Notes under the pieces: model-generated
What the model saw: only the letters and a program-made list of their open reading frames with translations
What the model was told of the DNA's origin: nothing
Databases searched by the model: none
Part shown: piece by piece, positions 13,135 through 25,686 of the stretch
Layout: every line of letters begins with the position of its first letter
How positions within the stretch are numbered: the first letter of the stretch is position 1
Assembly (NCBI GenBank): GCA_021442155.1
Contig: CM038217.1
Coordinates: 143,837,643 to 143,901,642, forward strand
Reading direction: 5' to 3'
DNA: 64,000 bases
Origin: Cymbidium sinense
Lineage: Eukaryota; Streptophyta; Magnoliopsida; Asparagales; Orchidaceae
Translations under genes and position numbers: made by a program

Positions 13135-13264
13135 GTACATTTTCCCATTTTATAGTATAGATTTTACACATAGGATAATGCTTATATTTCTCTTTTGAGT
13201 TGTACTACTCTATTTAAATTTTATAATGTTAACACTATTATATTTGCACTTTTTTTCTGACAAG
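13135..13264 (+). other. Probable intron joining MULE copy 2 to PMD
   Basis: A 130-bp AT-rich, T-rich stretch bounded by GTACAT and a polypyrimidine tract ending ctgacaag. Splicing it out would join the knuckle exon (…NINDQ) to a short exon starting YDGSKDTKK that leads into the PMD. This is inference from splice-site shape only. Confidence 0.4.
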
Positions 13265-13775
13265 TACGATGGGTAGCAAAGATACCAAGAAGATGCATCG
13301 GGAGGCCACCCGACCATCGGAACCTACACTGCTGAGGTTCATCCTAGCATTGCCTCCCTACATGCAAGTAGAGCCGCTCACCCCGAGCATCGTAAGTTAT
13401 TTTATTTTTTATTTCATACCTGCTTACCTTTATTTGGTTAGTGACATTTTTTTTTCGAGCACCGTTTGAGGCCGCATCACACTTGCTTATGTCAAGGAGT
13501 GGCTCATCACGCGATGATTTATCCGTGGACTAGAGAGGTGGGCGTGACTGTGTATAAGCTATGGTTCATCCGCTATATCATCATTTGTACCGCCTTTTGA
13601 GAGATGGTCTCCATGGACCACCTTCACCTTCTGTAGTGAGATGATGTGATGCTCGGGCGTGGCGATCCTGGGACTATGGGTTGATGGGCCACCTATCATA
13701 GGCCTGATTGTGATTGGCGAGGGGAAGAGATGGCACACCTAGCCTGATTACTGCGATGATTTATTGGGACGACAT
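13265..13775 (+). pseudogene. Plant mobile domain (PMD) protein, N-terminal part
   Basis: Plus-strand remnant of a plant mobile domain, a family found in MAIN/MAIL-type nuclear proteins and in transposable elements. Readable pieces across frame breaks: AYVKEWLITR (about 13484), TAFERWSPWTTFTFC (about 13588), ILGLWVDGPPIIG (about 13669) and YCDDLLG (about 13749). These follow the usual PMD order (…W..ITPRM…L.ALVERWRPETHTF…LGLRVDGPPVIG…). The sequence stops at 13775, where a retrotransposon is inserted, and continues at 33975. The function of PMDs in mobile elements is unknown; host members take part in transcription and silencing. Confidence 0.75.
13771..13775. repeat. Left target-site duplication (gacat)
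   Basis: Five bases, gacat, directly before the LTR start TGTGGG at 13776. Its partner at 33975-33979 is gacac. One mismatch fits an old insertion. Confidence 0.65.
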
Positions 13776-14954
13776 TGTGGGATCCAAAAATTCACCACCG
13801 ACCTCTTTTGGAAAACAAAACGAAAAGAGTTGTTTTGTTGTCGGTGATAATTTCAGAAGGAAGATGAATAGTAGATAAGACACTACCCAGAGATTTCATC
13901 TTTTTGGTGAGAATTTTTATATTGGTTCAGGTTTCCTATAAAGCAAGCCCTATAGTTAATTACCCCTCCCAATACTAAGAGAGCACTTTGATTAAATAGT
14001 CAATAAAAGAACGAGTATATAATTGCAGTGAGTGGAGTTTAGAACTTATGAAATTTATCATTTTAATTTAAAACTTTTGTGGGGAACGATGACGCGCCCG
14101 ATCTAGATCCCATGGTTTCATCATCCAGCCGTCCCCGGTCCGCTTAGGAGGTAATCGAATCAACCGACCAAGGATCCTTGTCGAGAACACATGGCGCACG
14201 CCAAGGTGTCCTTGTAGACTGGGTGGAGTTTGTCTAAAGGGGACAAATATAAGTCAACCTTAGCTAACATAGGGCTTTTGCCCAACCAAATACATTCATT
14301 TCACACTCAAACAAAGAAGCCGTCGAGGAACATCTACGCTGGACCGTAATTTAGTGGTGTCAAACCACCATCGAGGGCTCAGTCGTAAACGTAATTTATG
14401 TGGTGTCATATCGCGAAAAATCACACAGAGGACATGCCCCATGGGCTTTAGGAATATTTGAGTGTGAAGGTAGTAATGTATTTAATTTTCATTGGCTCTT
14501 TGTTAAAATTAATTTTCTTAATTTGTCACCAAGACAAAGTGAGGGGTGGATTAATTTTTTTATTTTTAAGGTTTTAATTTAAATAATTCATTTTGTTTTT
14601 ATTTATATTTTTGATATTTTATTTGAATCTTTGATCATTCTATGATTGATTTAGATTTCAGTATAATGATTATTTATCATTGAAATTTTTAATGATAATT
14701 TCCCTTCTTGATCATAGGACTAATATTAATTAATAGACCTTGTCTACTCTATCTGATTTTCTATAGAGGATCGGGTCTTAATTCATTATCTCAAGAAGTA
14801 TAATCCTTCAAAACCTTGTCCACTCTAGTTTGGACATAGAGGATCAGGTTTGGGACTTTTCTTCCTAAGAGTTTGAATTTTAGAAACTATACATATCTTG
14901 TATTATATGATAGAATTAGCTTTCGATTAATTTGAAATTCTTATAATATCAAAT

Positions 14955-15930
14955 TTTTAGGTTTTGTTAACCCAGACCCGGTCCGAAGACCAAACCGGGA
15001 TTATATAGCATCTATTCTTTTGTATTTATCTTAATAATTACTTCAACATGCATATGAATATCTACTCTTTTGAAAATTGCATGAACATTAAGATGTTTAA
15101 TATTGAAGTTTTGATGTTAAATTTTGATTTTTGAGTTTTGTTAACACGGACCCGGTCCGAAGACCAAATCGGGAAGATAGACCCTGTCAACTCTAACTAT
15201 CTTCTTATAGAGGATCAGATCTTGATTACTTATTTCAAGATCTATCATTCTTCAAACCTTGTCAACTCTAGATTCTACATAGAGGATCAAGTTTGAGCTT
15301 TTCTTCTTAAGATCTTGAACTTGAAAAGATGCATTAATAATGATGCCAATAAATTTATCTTTTATCATTCTATTATAGAATTAGCTTCTAAGATTTACAA
15401 TAACATCATTATATTTTTAGGTTTGGAACCTAAACACAAAAGTATAACATTTGTTCTTTATTTATTTATCTTGCATTTGGATCACATGTCTTTCTAGATA
15501 TTTGATTTATTAGATACTTCAACATACATAATGAATAGTCTTCTAAAATTGTATGGACATATGGATGTCAAGGTTAAAATAATTTGACATGATGTAATGC
15601 AAACATGAGTTTGATATGGGATTTTTAGGTTTTGTTAACCTAGTCCTAAGACCTAACCGGGATGATAGACCCTGTCAACTCTGACTATCTTCTTGCAGAG
15701 GATCAGATCTAGATTAATTATTTCAAGATCTATAATTCTCCAAACTTTGTCAACTCTAGATTGTATAATAGAGGATTAGTGTTTGGGACTTTCTTCTTGA
15801 GATCTTAAACTTAAGAGCATACATTAACAATGATGCCGATAGATTTATCTTTAGTCATTTTGTGACAGAATTAACTTCTAGGATTTACAATAGCATCATT
15901 AGATTTTTAGGTTTTGTTAACGCACCAAAT
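14955..15930. repeat. Internal degenerate repeat within the LTR
   Basis: About 330-bp units marked by 'gatttttaggttttgttaacc' followed by 'gatagaccctgtcaactct' and 'atttcaagatctat(c)attc'. They recur near 14955, 15133, 15640 and 15905. The same array is present in the other LTR (30090-30970). The array makes up part of the unusual LTR length. Confidence 0.6.
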
Positions 15931-16899
15931 CGAAGTATAACATCTATTTATATTTGACTTAGTAATTACTCCAATGCATGGATATCTATTCTTTGGGAAT
16001 TGGACATTATAATGTCTAAGTTGGAGTTTGATGCATAGATCGAATTATAAGCATAGGCTTTGATACCTAACATTGTAAATCAGATATAGATATGTTCTAT
16101 CAAATATGAATTTGACCATTTCAAGTGTTTATCATAGATCAAGTAAAGGTCTGTTCTATAAGACTATAAGACACGAGTTGACTCTCTCAACTATTTATCA
16201 TGAGTCAAGTATAGATCTATCTATAAGATGTGCATTGAATCTTTCATGTACTTGCATGTATCAAGTGAGAGTCTGTTCTATAAAAATGTGAATGCACATT
16301 GCAAACTAAGTGATTGTTTGTTCTAGATGATATAGGCTTAGTTCTTTCAACCACTTATCATAGATCAAGCATGTGTCTGTTCTTTAACAAATCAAGCATG
16401 CATTTTATAGAGTATGAATTTGATTATTTCAAGTATTTGCATGAATCAAATGGTTAAGCAAAAAGAACATTGCTTCATAAAGTCATATATTTCATTTAAC
16501 TTGCATATTAAAGACATTCAAATTGAATAGAATGAGATAACACTTTGAATATGCATACTGAATCATTTCACTTAAGCATTTTAGCATGAAGCCCTTGCCA
16601 TTTGTTTCCTAAATGATATATGACATGCACTTGTTTCTTTCCATGCATTGAGTGTCATGTTTTCATTTCTCACCCATTCATATGGCATAATCACTACTTA
16701 GGCAAAATGAATTTGAACTTTAAATAAGTAATTATCATATGCTATGAAGATTCAGGTAACAACTAAGCTAAGCATAGGTAAGCATACTGTCATTGTCATA
16801 TAGTATGATGTATGAGCTAAGCATGAATAATCATATGCATGTAGCTTCCTTCTTCAAACACTTAGACATTTTACATTTTTTATTTATCAAAATTTTTGA

Positions 16900-17800
16900 C
16901 AACCTCCCGACATCATCCCCGCATATGGGGGCTACTTCGGGAGACTAGACCTTCCCACCATGCCAAGAAAGGCGTGCATGGGTTGCACAGCACAGCATTT
17001 TCTTGCCACATTGGAACAACGTGAGCAAATACTTATATCATAACAAGTTTCCTAGCCACGTTGGAATAACGTGAACTGGTACTTATAGCAACAAATTTCC
17101 CTACTATGTTGGAACAATGCGAACAGGTACTTATCACAGGTTTCCCCACCAGATTGGAACAATGTGAACGGGTACTTATCGCAAGCATATTTTTCTACTA
17201 TGTTGAACAACAGTAATATACTTTCACAAAGTAATTTAACAAATTTACATTCTGCATATAAAATATAACCATACCCCTTGTTATAGCGCCGGGTTCATCA
17301 CCATTTCACATTTTGTATTTGAATACAAATAAGTCAGAATATTTTTAATTGCATGTAAGCATCTCTCCATAAATTTTCAGCATGCTAAGAATCACAAAAT
17401 CCATAAATGAATTTTGCACATACTTCCCTTTCTTTTTTATTATCTCCTTTTTTTATAAAAAATTTTGTGCCTCAGATCAATAGGCTACTGGGGATTAGGC
17501 CTTCCCACCACATCAAGAAAGGCATGCATGGTAGGTATCGTGAGACACCTCACCATAAATTTTGATTGCCCACCATGCCAAGAAAGGCGTGCATGGGTTA
17601 ACATAGCATAGCAACAAGTTTCCCTACCATGTTGGAGAAATATGTGTAGGTACTTATAGTAATAAATTTAAAGTTGTATTTGCATAATAAAAAAAAAGAA
17701 AGTACCCAGATATTTAATTAAGAGCATAATAATCATTTACAACATCTCCCAGACATATGGGATGAGAGATTTCACCATGCCAAGAAAGCGTGCGTGGACG
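16900..17800. repeat. Short-unit repeats within the LTR
   Basis: Recurrent words 'caccatgccaagaaaggcgtgcatgg' and 'tttcccaccatgttggaacaa(t/c)gtgaacgggtactta' in several diverged copies about 55-60 bp apart near 17040-17200. A corresponding block lies at 31960-32830 in the right LTR. Confidence 0.6.
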
Positions 17801-18931
17801 TCATGTGACACCACTGAAATTTTGACAAGATAACATTCTATTAACAAGATATCAAAATGATAGAAACATGCAAATATGCAAGTAGAGGCTCAAAGCCAAT
17901 CATTCCCTTCAGCCTCCTTCACAAGAACGGGGTTTGGTTGGAAGAATTAGGAAGGATCGAGCCCTATTTGCTCGACTAGAGTTCGGAACCAGAGACAGAA
18001 AGAACGCTAGGGAAGTAAAGTGCAAGAAGAGGGAAATGGATGAAGGACTTTCGTTTTGCCACTGAGACAGACAGAGTCACGTGAGCGAGAGAAAGAGAGA
18101 GACTTGGAGAGCTCAGAACAAGAAGGAGCTGTGAGAGGGAGGATCGTTGCAAAGAACAAGAAATCATCAGAAGGAATGACTTGCACCAGTGCAAGAAGAG
18201 AGAGAGGGAGAGTCGAATGAAGAGAATGTCGTGAATGATGTCAACAAAGGAGATAGCGTGAGGGAGAGCCTATTCCTTTCAAATTTTAGTTAGATTAATC
18301 CCATTGGCCAAACCGTTATTTTACATCAATGAGGGTTAGGATAAGGTTAGCTAATTAATCTAATTACAAATTAATATCATTTTGCATTAAGTTTCATGAA
18401 TTTATTTTATGCAATAAACCCTAATAATATGGGTGTTAATTTTAGTTATTTTTGTTGTGCCGAACGCAACAGCGCGATCGATTTTATGATTGGAGGTCGT
18501 TCAAGCAATGTCGACGACAGTCGAAGTGAAATTAGGTTTAAATTATGCAAGTCGTTTCAAATTGATGGACGTTGCATACTTTGTCGATCAATCGAAGGTG
18601 TTGTTTGATAGATTTTACGAATGACAATGGCAGATCAATTTTGTGAACGGTCGCTGATGTCGAGGCTTCCCGACTTCGATATGCGTATAATTTCATTAAA
18701 AATTGATTTTAATTATTTGATCAATTGTTAATTGATTTGATCTTTTTAATTTAATTAATTTTAATATTTTTGATGCATTATAAAGTCAAATTTTCAAATT
18801 AAAGTGAATTTAATCAATTTTGATCCCGATTAGGGGGTTTTAAACCAGATTCAAGCGATGTTACTTTCGTCAATTATTTATTTTAATTTTTATGATTCAT
18901 CTGAATTATGAACCATATATGGAGGTCAACA

Positions 18932-18946
18932 AATGCCCCCCAACAA
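18932..18946 (-). promoter_or_regulatory. Polypurine tract of element 2
   Basis: Read on the minus strand, TGTTGGGGGGCATT lies directly before the LTR start TGTTGACC. A G-rich purine run at this place primes plus-strand DNA synthesis in LTR elements. It confirms the minus orientation and the inner edge of the 3' LTR. Confidence 0.6.
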
Positions 18947-20492
18947 ACATGGTATGCATGGAGGAGCGTTTTGTTGCAGAAGGATGGATCTCCAAGAGAT
19001 GTCAAGTCAGTTATAATTCAATAACTTTGATAATACCATCGCCGCCTTTGATAGAAGTGAGTATAACTCTCGTTGGACAAGTATTTGCATTTCATCGACA
19101 AGAGCTCTGAACCGAGTATTTGTTGTCATTAGAATGCTTTGTGCTTTTATTGATTAGATGAAAGAGAGCTTTGACTTGTCATCATAAACTTGTCAATTTG
19201 GTGCATCTTCAGCCTATGTTTTGTCCTTGGACTTGTTGAAGACTTCCTCGAGTTTGAAATTTATATTTTTCCTCCTATCCCGCTTTGTGCCTTATAACTT
19301 GATGGAGTTGATGAGATGAGATGATCTTCTCATCCATGCTTTGTGCTTTGATTGATTTGTTGAAGATTTCATCTCAAAATTTTAAATTTTGTATTTTCAT
19401 CCTGTCCTGGCTTTGTGCCTTAGTGGACTTGATGGAGTTGATGAGATGAGAATATATTCGATCCTATGCTTTGTACTTTGATGGACTTATTGAAGATTTT
19501 ATCTCAAATTTTGGGATTTGTATTTTCCTCTCTCCTTTTGTGCCTCGGACTTTATGGAGTCGGTGAGATAAGAATGTCTTGGTCCTATGCTTTCATGGAC
19601 TTGTTGAAGATTTTATCATCTGAGATCTTCGCCTCCTTTTATCCGGCTTCATGCCTATGGATAAAGGGAAAGTCAAATTATCTTGAGATTTGTCGATACA
19701 AATTACCTTACCTAGCTACCGCTTTTGTAGGCTTGTGGAAGGATACATACCCACCTAGCTCTCGAGCTTGTGTTGGATCAATGGCAAAGAGTCATCTGCC
19801 GCACATGTAATGGACATCTGATGACAAAACTCCCTTAGTTCAGCATTTAGCTTTATACGAACATTGGGATAGCTTCTTCGGTCCTCTACTTTTTGCTTGA
19901 TTGGACTTACTGAAGAAGAATTTCCTTCGGTCTTTGCTTTCTGCTTTGATAGACTTACTGAAGGAGTTGAGATTTCACATTTGTATTTGATTCCAAACTG
20001 GGCTTAGTGCCTTCTCGAGTAAGGATATCTTTGTTTGTTTTAGAATTTTGAGAAATAACCTTATGACCAATAAGAATAATCTCCCAGTCTGGGTCACTTG
20101 AACTCACCAAGTTAGAGAGATTTGGGGATTTGGATGCTCTTGTCTTTGAACTAACGAAATAGGAGGATCCCTACTACCTTTGTGGCATGTTGAGTAAGTA
20201 GATCTCAGCGACTGGTATTTTTGGCATATTGAGTCCACCTTATACACCCCACTTGAGTCATGGACTTGTCGGCGAGCTTTGAAGCTGGGGATGATTTTGT
20301 GTAAGTATTTGCAAGGAAGGTGAATTTGTGGTAAAAACAATTTTGGCAATATTTCTCAGTATGTGGCTCAAAGAGAAAGGGCTTTGCTATGAATGCTCAC
20401 CATAAAACTTAAAAAATGCTCTAATATTTTATTTTGGAAATGCATTTGTTACAAGAGAATTTTCAATTTTCATAAGTGTCAATAATGTCCAA
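18947..20492 (-). other. 3' non-coding region of element 2
   Basis: About 1.5 kb between the end of integrase and the polypurine tract. It holds no retroviral-type domain on either strand; the open stretches here have no recognisable motif. A tandem repeat fills its middle (19215-19670). Extra 3' non-coding DNA is common in large plant gypsy elements. Confidence 0.55.
19215..19670. repeat. Tandem repeat, unit about 120 bp
   Basis: Diverged copies starting at about 19215, 19336, 19462 and 19583, each with 'cctatgctttgt(g/a)ctttgatgg', 'acttgttgaagattt(t/c)atctc', 'tttgtattttcctc' and 'gatggagttgatgagatgaga'. Weaker copies occur near 19136 and at 19894-20010. Confidence 0.75.
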
Positions 20493-21840
20493 TCACACTT
20501 TCATGTGTAATATTTCTTTAAATCTCTGATTGATTGGTCTTTCACCTTTGAAGTCAACGACATAGTTCCCCTTGATATACCTTTTCAATAACAAAAGGTC
20601 CTTCCCAATTAGGTTCAAAACCGCCAATTGATGATGGATGATTGGTCTTCTCAGCACCAGGACCAATTCCCCTTCCTGAAAAGCTCGAGGACGCATCAGA
20701 TGATCAAATGCTCGGACATCCTCGCCCGATAGACTTAGATTTCGAGCTTGGAGCCTAACCTCGTCAAGCGCATCAAGCTCTTCCATTTGTAGATGAGCAT
20801 TCTCATCTTGGGTAAGATTTTTTTGAATGGCTATTCAGAGCGAAGGTAGTTCAACTTCGAATGGTAAAACTGCTTCAACCCCAAACACTAGTGCATAGGG
20901 GTAGACTTTGTAGGAGTCAGGGGAAGCCCATACGCTTCCACAAGTTTGATATGCCACCCCTTTTATTTCTTGTGAGAATTTTTTAAGTAATTTGACTAGT
21001 GTTTTATTAAATGCCTCAGCCATTTGCTCTCGATTATAAATTGATGAATATCGCCAATCAATCTTATGCCGACGAAATTTGTAAACTTTAGTGCTTTTGA
21101 AGACTGATCCGTTATCTGAAATGATTTGGTATGGTACACCAAATCTTTAGACAATATTGTGGTAAAGAAGTCACTTGTCACTAACTTCTTTAAATGGTGA
21201 CCACTTGGAGAAATAATCGCTACTAAGATGAAGTGATTGATGATGGTGGATCAATTGGTCCAATTACATCCCCCCATTCAAATGGCCAAGATGCTACCGT
21301 TGGATGCAACAGATTTGGAGGCTGATGAATTATGTTACCGTGGACTTGGCATTCATGGCATCTCTTGGCATGATTGATACAATCTTTTACCATGACAAGT
21401 ATCCAATTCTTTTAATTTTGAAAGCCATTTTAGGACTGATTGGTGTGCACCAAAAGTCCTTGATGGATTTCAACAATTACTTTGTTCTTCTTCTATTCCC
21501 AAACATCGTAGCCACATTTGCTCAAGGATCTATGATACGAGTATTGCCAACATAAGCATATAAAGTTTTTCTCAAGTCATATCGACTTATTACTTGGCAA
21601 TTTGCCTTCCTTGAAGTAGTAGCGTCCGCCTTCTCCTTCTCTTCTACCGTAAGAATTTCATTGTGTGGTTTTGACGCTTTCCCAGGTTGGAGCTTTTCTT
21701 GAATGGCCTGAGGCTTATCTTGTTGACTTTGAGAAGTAATTTGTAAGGGAGTGTAAGGAGCAACATGAGTCGCACCATTGATTTGATGACCCCTCTTCCA
21801 GGGGATTTTAAATTTATCGCTCGGACTCGATGAGTGCAAA
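20493..21840 (-). pseudogene. Integrase region of element 2
   Basis: Minus-strand integrase remnant. N-terminal zinc-binding segment: RCHECQVHGNIIHQPP, followed by ASWPFEWG and DVIGPIDPPSS (about 21225-21395), the latter carrying the usual first catalytic Asp. Then DQSSKALKFTN (about 21080-21110), where the family has ISDNGTPF, so the second Asp sits in a damaged context. Then NREQMAEAFNKTLVKLLKK (about 20970-21035), with the Glu position close to it, and EAVLPFEVELPSL (20835-20875). The C-terminal part at 20493-20786 (MEELDALDEVRLQA…GELVLVLRR) matches the usual tail. Several frame shifts make it non-functional. Confidence 0.85.
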
Positions 21841-22029
21841 CACTAATTAGTATGTAATGCCATCCATACGGCCATTTCTTTAGCTAATTTAGCTTACTTG
21901 CTATTCAGCTCGAGACTCGAGTCATAATGATATTTGGATTCACTTCATAAGTTCGAGAACTCTTGTGATAGTTCAAGCTTGTTGATCTTGTAAAGGCCAA
22001 CACTTGACACTTGAATGATGAGTTGAGAA

Positions 22030-22390
22030 TCACCATAAATTTAGATTCTGACTCCCATGAAAATGGCTTCCTAAACCCGCCACCAACGCTATATTCTGCT
22101 TGTTGGTTGGTTGAGTTAATCTATAAGAATGTCTCATTATGCCACCTTCAGGTGTGATCAAGATGAGACCGATACCAGCTCGAGCCATTGGGAGATTTGA
22201 GGGTTGAGTGTATTTGATGGACGAAGCTCCATCAAAATATAATTCCCACATTTGCTATTTTTTTCATATATGTGCATAATTTGCTCATCGGGAAGATCAT
22301 CGTTAAGCAATGAGGGATGGGATGAGCAGCAAGAAAATCTGCTAGAATTTGCCCCTTCACCGCTTTCTGGGAACATATGTAATATCAAAT
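22030..22390 (-). pseudogene. RNase H domain of element 2
   Basis: Minus-strand remnant with WELYFDGASS (22222-22251), holding the first catalytic Asp typical of RNase H in plant gypsy elements, then GIGLILITPEGGIMRHSYRL. Upstream (22260-22390) is the tether with LLNDDLPDEQIM. Its known role is to degrade the RNA strand of the RNA-DNA hybrid. The frame is broken after about 22090. Confidence 0.8.
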
Positions 22391-23007
22391 TGTAGCAGAA
22401 GGACAGCCCATCATGCCAAGCGACCTGTCAACGTTGGTCTTGTCATCAAGAACTTCAACGGATCGATCCTTGAGATGAGAGTAATTTTATGAGATAGCAT
22501 GTAATGACGTAACTTTTGGGCAGCAAAAATTAACTCCAAACAATGCTTCTCAATTGGAGAATAACACGCTTCTGCTCCTATTAGTCTTTGACTAATATAA
22601 TATAGAGCATTTTCCTTTCCTTCCTCATTATGCTACGCCAACAAAGCACCTAGAGATTCTTCCAGTGCTGCTGTGTACAATATGAGAGGCTTTCCTGGGA
22701 TTGGGGCTGCAAGAATAGGTGGATTCAACAAATATCTTTTGATATTGTCGAAGGCTTCTTGACATTCTTCATCCCACTTAAAAGGAGTATATTTTTTCAT
22801 TAATTTTCCAAAGGGTCGACATCTGCCTGACAGATTTGATATAATTCTTCTAATGAATGCGAGATGTCCCTGCATGGAGCGAAGTTGACAAAGACTCCTT
22901 GGAGGAGGCATTTCAATCGCTTTGATTTTGTTAGATTTCAATCCCTCCATGGCACAACATATCCAAGGAACTTTCAAGAAACTCCAAAGGCACTTAAGAG
23001 GATTCAT
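22391..23007 (-). pseudogene. RT thumb / first RNase H-like tether of element 2
   Basis: Open minus-strand stretch 22633-23007 with PPPRSLCQLRSMQGHLAFIR, ISNLSGRC, PFKWDEECQEAF, PPILAAPIPGKPLILY and ALLA. This is the standard continuation of a gypsy reverse transcriptase into its RNase H-like tether. Residual QRLIGAEACYSPIEKHCLELI-like coding at 22520-22600 extends it after a frame break. Confidence 0.8.
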
Positions 23008-23578
23008 CTTGAGATCATATTTTTCGATTCTTTCAAGATGATCCTTAAATCATCGAGATGATCTTTGCATCTATACTCTTGACAATAAGATCATCAACAT
23101 AGCACTCTACTTTTGATGAATCAACTCATCAAAGATTTGTGTCATAGCTTTGGTATGTAGCTCAAAGATTCTTCAAGTCAAGGGCATGACCGTAGCAATA
23201 TATGCCAATTGCCTCGAATGAGGTATGCTTCTCATCTTCGAGCCATCTTGATTTGATTGTAACCTCGACGATATCCATAAATGAGAACATGTCATGGTTT
23301 GAAGTGTTATCCACTAACAGATACGCGAAAAAGTCATCCTTTGGACATGCTTTGTTTAAATCTCACAAGATACTAATCAATTATTCTTCTTTTCATGGGG
23401 ATAATATTAGCTATCCAGTCAGCATATTTTTCTTCTCGAATAAAACTAGCTTTAATGAGCTTCTTGGTTTCTACAATTACTTATTCTTCAACCTCCAATC
23501 TCATTCGCCTAGAGGCTTGCTTGATGGTGATCCGCTTAATTGCTAGTTTATGAACTATGTCGGGGATAAGCTGGCATT
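23008..23578 (-). pseudogene. Reverse transcriptase core of element 2
   Basis: Minus-strand reverse transcriptase with motifs in order: DLNKACPKDDF (about 23320-23360), SFMD (about 23280), EDEKHTSF (about 23215-23240), and the catalytic box VECYVDDLIVKS, with YVDD at 23090-23101. These identify a Ty3/gypsy RT. Several shifts and stops break the frame, including one directly after the first motif. The enzyme copies the element's RNA into DNA in the cytoplasm; this copy is inactive. Confidence 0.85.
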
Positions 23579-24518
23579 TCAACATATATCCAAAAGCAAT
23601 CCCCAATTCACAGAGCAAAGTTTTAATTCTTTCCACTTTATCTTGAAGTAATCGATGAACGTAGGGTGTGGATCCTCCTGAGTTCCCAAATTATTTTCTT
23701 TAAGTTCATCCATAGTAGTTGTCTGCCCACCATCTTCAAGCTTTTTAGGTGTCGGTCTGGCTTCTACTTCTTCATTATTTGTGAGACTAACATTAAGAAT
23801 GACATTCTCATCTTCATCATCACTCTCAACTTCTATTCCTGTTATAGTGTAACAGGTATATTCTTGTGGACCATTGTCTTCAATGAAACCAAGGCATTTG
23901 GCAGCAAGCTTATTTCTCTTACTAATGGTTTGAGAACCTTTTGGATACCACATCATTTCAAAAAGCTTATTCCTTTGCTTACTTGTTCCAGCCTGGACCC
24001 CATGCTTGCACATCAGATTTTTCATCTTTGGAGGGTAATATTTTGATATTCTTATGGGCATAACTTCTTCTTCTTCGATAAGCATTACCCAATCGATCTT
24101 CTTGACACCCCTCGATTTATAAAATAGGCTTCCCGCCGTGTTTTTAGGAGAGGAGGTACATAGAAGGTCACCGCCTCGACTTTATGAGTTTCTTGAGGGG
24201 TGATTTCTTTAAAATGTTGAGGAGGAATGAGTGACCAGTGTAGTCTCACGATGGATCTATGATTGTTTTAAAGTAGGTGCATTGCACCTTACCTTCAAAA
24301 GCGGATTCAAACTCATAATCAGAGTCAAACTGATTTTCCTCAATCAGTGTTTTACGGGAAGATTTGCATGGACCTTTGGATTGGGAAAGAACACATTCGC
24401 CTTCTTCTTCATTATCACTGCCTAGATGAGGGACAATGTTATTGATTTTAGACTTGCTCTTTATATCCCTAGGGATATTTGGAACAATCTCTTTTCCTTT
24501 ATTCTTTTTAACTTCCAC
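23579..24518 (-). pseudogene. Polyprotein linker between protease and RT (element 2)
   Basis: Two minus-strand open stretches (23579-24085 and 24246-24518), rich in Glu, Asp, Asn and Lys. They include SDDEDENVILNVSLTNNEEV and SKGPCKSSRKTLIEENQF. Such sequence is typical of the variable region before RT in large plant gypsy polyproteins. No catalytic motif is seen. Confidence 0.55.
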
Positions 24519-24839
24519 TTTCTTCTTAACTCGTTCTTTTATGGGTTTTGAAGTAGATGCAATATTTGATAGTTGTTTAGTTATTTTGATTCCTTTGGAA
24601 GGAAGTAACAGGAATCTTGATATATCTTCATTTCATGCACCGCAAAAGGTTGCATGTCACTCACAATTTGACATTCTTCTCCATCCTTTGAATATTTCAT
24701 ACATTGATGCAATGTAGATGGACAATGCCATACTTATGAAGCCATGGTGAAAAGAATGAAGTATGAAGTATCGATCACATGAAATTTGGCTTCATGAGGT
24801 CTCCAAATTTAAGAGGAAGAAAATGACTAATCCCTTCTC

Positions 24840-25115
24840 ATTGAATCCTTGAACCATGACTTTATCTCATCCCAGATGTTGTACATCTAGAGATAGTCAT
24901 CTAAGAGTTCTTAAGTTCATAAGATTCACAGAGGAACTGGGATCAATCAAGATCTATAGTATCATAGTTTCATCACTTTCAGCTGTAACATACAAAGGGA
25001 GATTATGCTCTACAGTCCTGAGCATTAGATCATCTTCTGAAAATGTAACGTTTGGAGGCTCTCGAACATGCAAGGTCTCCGTTAGACAACGTGAAAAAAT
25101 ATGCTGAACTTTCTC
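24840..25115 (-). pseudogene. Aspartic protease region of element 2
   Basis: On the minus strand, ILIDPSSSVNLMNLRTLR, then LSLDVQHLG and VMVQGFNEKG. This matches the retroviral-type aspartic protease of plant gypsy elements, in which a D-x-G-S-S motif carries the catalytic Asp. Here the motif reads DPSSS, so the Gly is replaced, and a stop lies just before it (about 24955). Its known role is to cleave the gag-pol polyprotein. Confidence 0.65.
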
Positions 25116-25686
25116 TTTTGAGAGCTTCAATTAAGGTGTTAGATCTTCGACATTAAGTGCTTTCAGTATACACTAAGTTGCGCAGAATTTTCCTTAGATG
25201 GGATAGAATATTGTAGTCGATCCCTTTTGATGAAGGCTTCTTATTTGAATCCTTAGGGATATTTTTTCATTGATTTCAATTTCTTTTCCTTTATCCCTAT
25301 TCATTAGCTCTTTCCTCTATTGAGGTGGTAGAACTCGGCCGCTTCTCAACTATACTTGCGCTACTTTATTTTCATCTGAATCTTCGATGACTCTTGCTTG
25401 ATTCGCCGCCCGCCTAATGATAGACTATAAGATTACTCAACTTTACATTTTTATGTATGTTGATATTGTGAGCTCGATTCATCTTCATTTGGGAAACAGT
25501 TCTCTGTTATCACAACTTCATCAAGCAAGACTAGAAGTTCTTTAGCTTCTTCCTCGCTTCTTCTGATCCAAGATTTGTAATGAATTTAGCGATAGGTCGT
25601 GGATATATCTTCATATTATTGATGATCTTTGTGTTACGCTATACCATCAATAGTAGTAATATTTGTGCCCTTCTTCTTTATTTAAT

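Larger units (their letters stand above)
13776..18931 (-). repeat. 3' LTR of element 2 (left)
   Basis: Starts TGTGGGATCC and ends GGAGGTCAACA on the plus strand, that is TGTTGACC…CCCACA on the element strand. Length 5156 bp. It matches 28902-33974 along its whole length. Landmarks shared by both: four or five copies of 'ttaggttttgttaaccc(g/a)ga' with 'gaccaaaccgggaa' (14955-15920), paired 'gatagaccctgtcaactct' blocks, and repeats of the type 'ccaagaaaggcgtgcatgg' with 'ttggaacaacgtgaacgggtact' (16960-17800). A GA-rich stretch at 17990-18220 may be the transcribed leader. Confidence 0.9.

Noticed and set aside
13269..13469. A separate small gene of 66 codons
   Set aside because: Better explained as the exon leading from the MULE knuckle into the PMD; the second half of the frame runs into T-rich, intron-like sequence.
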